Shown piece by piece: positions 62,140-64,000 of a DNA stretch of 64,000 bases. The stretch is from positions 6,570,479-6,634,478 of the forward strand of contig NC_068977.1 in NCBI RefSeq assembly GCF_016808095.1. Direction: 5' to 3'. Numbering within the stretch: the stretch's first letter is position 1; every line of letters begins with the position of its first letter. The notes below the pieces were generated by a model that worked only from the letters and a program-made list of their open reading frames with translations, did no database searches and was not told the DNA's origin. Origin of the DNA: Vigna angularis. Taxonomy: Eukaryota > Streptophyta > Magnoliopsida > Fabales > Fabaceae. A program made the position numbers and the translations under genes.

Positions 62140-63830
62140 TTATGCTTGTGTTTTGATTGAATGATTGATGATAGTTTCAGAAATATCTGTAACCAGGAAA
62201 TTTTGTTGGAAGGCCAATAAATGTTGATTTCGTTTCATGTAAATATAGAATTAATTTTGTGATATGTGAATCTTTGAAAAATAGTTTTAACATACAGCTA
62301 AATGGTAGCTGTAGACGATGGCTTTAGGTAATGAATTATGCTTAAAATATTATACGGAAAAGAAAAAAAAGGTTTTAGGAGAAATAGATCAGTGACTGGA
62401 TTCTTTCAATTGTTCTTATTATTTTTTTAAAGAAAAAAAAAAGAAATTGGCATTAAAGCCAATTAATTCTAATTATTTTCTTTAGATTGAGATTTCAAAT
62501 TTCAGATTAACCTTGATTAAATTCAATTTGGAAATTTCAATTCTAAAAGTCCAAATCTTTTCTCAGTCCTCGTTCCTGTTCTCGAATAACCTAGCTTAGG
62601 GTTTGTTTTCTTCTTCTCCTTCATGTCGTGGCTTCATAAGAAGAGGGAGGCACTCATCTTTATTATTTTTCTTGTCGCTTTGTTCGTTCCGCGGTGAGGA
62701 GGCGTAGACCTCCTTTTCGTCTTCCCAATTTCTGGTTCGTGCTTCGCAGAGAGGGAAGACTCCCTTTCGCTTCTCGGTGTCGGTTCGTTTCTGTAGGGAG
62801 GGAGGCGACTTTGAATGGCTCAGGCGCGTCTTTCATTTTCTCGCAGCGTGGTAGATGTTGAAACAGCGGCGCCTCCGGGCTAGGTTCGTGTTCCGGCGTC
62901 TTTGCGGTGAAGGGAAGTCGCGTCTGACTCGAAGTTTGGGGTTCCTTATTGTCGCGATTTGGAAATTTTGGGGTTTTTGATTTTGCGATTTGGGTGGGTT
63001 TCTTGTTTTCCTCTCTACAGATTGGTGTTCACCATCTTGCAATTTGGGATTTTTTTTTCCTTTCTTAGCAATTTTGGGCAGGTTGAGTCGCGAGGAAGAT
63101 GACCCTGTCGCGTTTTGTTCTTGATTTCTGGTTGAAACCTTCGTAGAAATCTGGAGGTTGAATGTAGGTTGGTTGTATGCGGCGGTTGTGATGACGGTCG
63201 CAGCGGTTGCCAGCGACGGTCTTTGAACTAGATTGATTGGGTCTGAACTTGGTTGGGCTTGATGGGCCAGATTATACGTTGTGGCCCAGATTAGACTTTG
63301 ATTCTGCATTTGAAATATATAAAAAATAATAATAATAATAACAAGTAAATGAAATTTAAAAATAATAATTATCTATATTTATATATAAATAAGTGCAAGG
63401 ATAATAAAAGAAAAACAAATTAAAAATATTATAGAAATCTTGGTATTCCCATATCCGTTTTGACTTTCTTGGTTTCTTTCAATCATTTCATGCAACAACA
63501 ATATACTATTGCACAACACATATAACATATATGCAGAAAATAAAATGGAATGAAGGACGCAACGACACAATGGAAGCAATGAAATAATGGAGGGAGAAAT
63601 AGAAATGAGAAATAAGAGAAAAAGAGAAAAAGAGAAGAGTAAGAAGAAGAGAAAAAAAGGAGTAAGAAGAAGAGAGTGAAATGAGAGGTTCTATGTGGGG
63701 TGTGTATGGTTTGCTGGCGGAGGTTAGCTTTGAAATAAAAAAAAACCTTTAGGGAGGTGCAAGCTAAAAACTACGGTGGTGGAGGGAGTAATGCTTTTAT
63801 GATCTTGAGTTTTGGACTATCTAGTGTATT
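62140..63830. other. Unclassified region with a GC-richer patch
   Basis: 62580-63290 is clearly richer in G and C than its surroundings, with repeated GGGAGGGAGGC / CTCCCTTTCG-type motifs. It could be a gene leader or a retroelement part. No frame with a recognisable domain was found. The rest is AT-rich. Confidence 0.4.
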
Positions 63831-63833
63831 ATA

Positions 63834-64000
63834 TGAGTCTGTATGGGAAAATTACAAGTAGTATAATTATGAGTTTATATGTATGGTGAAGCTACAGGTA
63901 ATATGATTATGAGCTTGTATGGAGAAGCTACATGTGATATGATTATAAACCTGTATGAGAAGCTACAGGTGGTATGATTAAGTACAGGAGACAGACCAAT
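63834..64000 (+). repeat. Degenerate tandem repeat, about four units
   Basis: GAGNNTGTATGGAGAAGCTA-like units ending in ATATGATTAT recur about every 36-40 bp up to the window edge, so the array may continue beyond it. Confidence 0.65.

Noticed and set aside
62833..63309. Minus-strand open frame of 158 codons
   Set aside because: Basic, Gln- and Asn-rich, no recognised domain, and likely only a product of the GC-rich patch.

Overview
The window is plant nuclear DNA: AT-rich intergenic sequence with many (TA)n runs, genes with short GT-AG introns, and nested plant transposons. Codon style, LTR types and the protein matches fit a dicot, most likely a legume of the Vigna/Phaseolus kind. The species is an inference and no marker in the window proves it. 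Only two host genes look complete.

Left part (1-9.9 kb): two related LTR fragments, a short decayed copy of part of the neighbouring gene, a badly decayed Ty1/copia element (about 1.80-4.64 kb), and a minus-strand LONGIFOLIA/TRM-type gene (4876-9219, five coding exons, 927 aa predicted).

Middle (10-39.5 kb): no supported host gene. It holds a 385-bp Mutator-type foldback MITE with a 9-bp target duplication (17274-17658), a CACTA-like element (22382-26321) whose distal part and flank are repeated in tandem (to about 29.33 kb), a 2.4-kb CACTA element with a TTT/TTT target duplication (32214-34609), and several long (TA)n arrays.

39.5-47.7 kb: a two-exon secreted pectinesterase gene on the plus strand (39610-40785), another copy of the LTR seen at the window start, and a full-length Ty1/copia element (42940-47713) with two 223-bp LTRs, a tRNA-iMet primer site and a polypurine tract, but many stops and frameshifts.

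47.7-64 kb: a patch with fragments of at least two, probably three, unrelated host genes in one orientation (50.03-51.37 kb). It is followed by the 3' half of a Ty3/gypsy element of the Tekay/Del (chromovirus) type (51.86-54.26 kb plus its 3' LTR). Inside that LTR sits a young 5.3-kb MuDR-like element (56758-62100) with 238-bp terminal inverted repeats that differ at only four positions. It carries two convergent genes. One is a four-domain MURA-type transposase (minus strand), interrupted by one in-frame TAG. The other is a 150-aa protein with a GRF-type zinc finger, a coiled coil and a C-terminal membrane helix (plus strand). This two-gene layout resembles maize MuDR (mudrA/mudrB) but with a different partner protein, and it is the most interesting system in the window.
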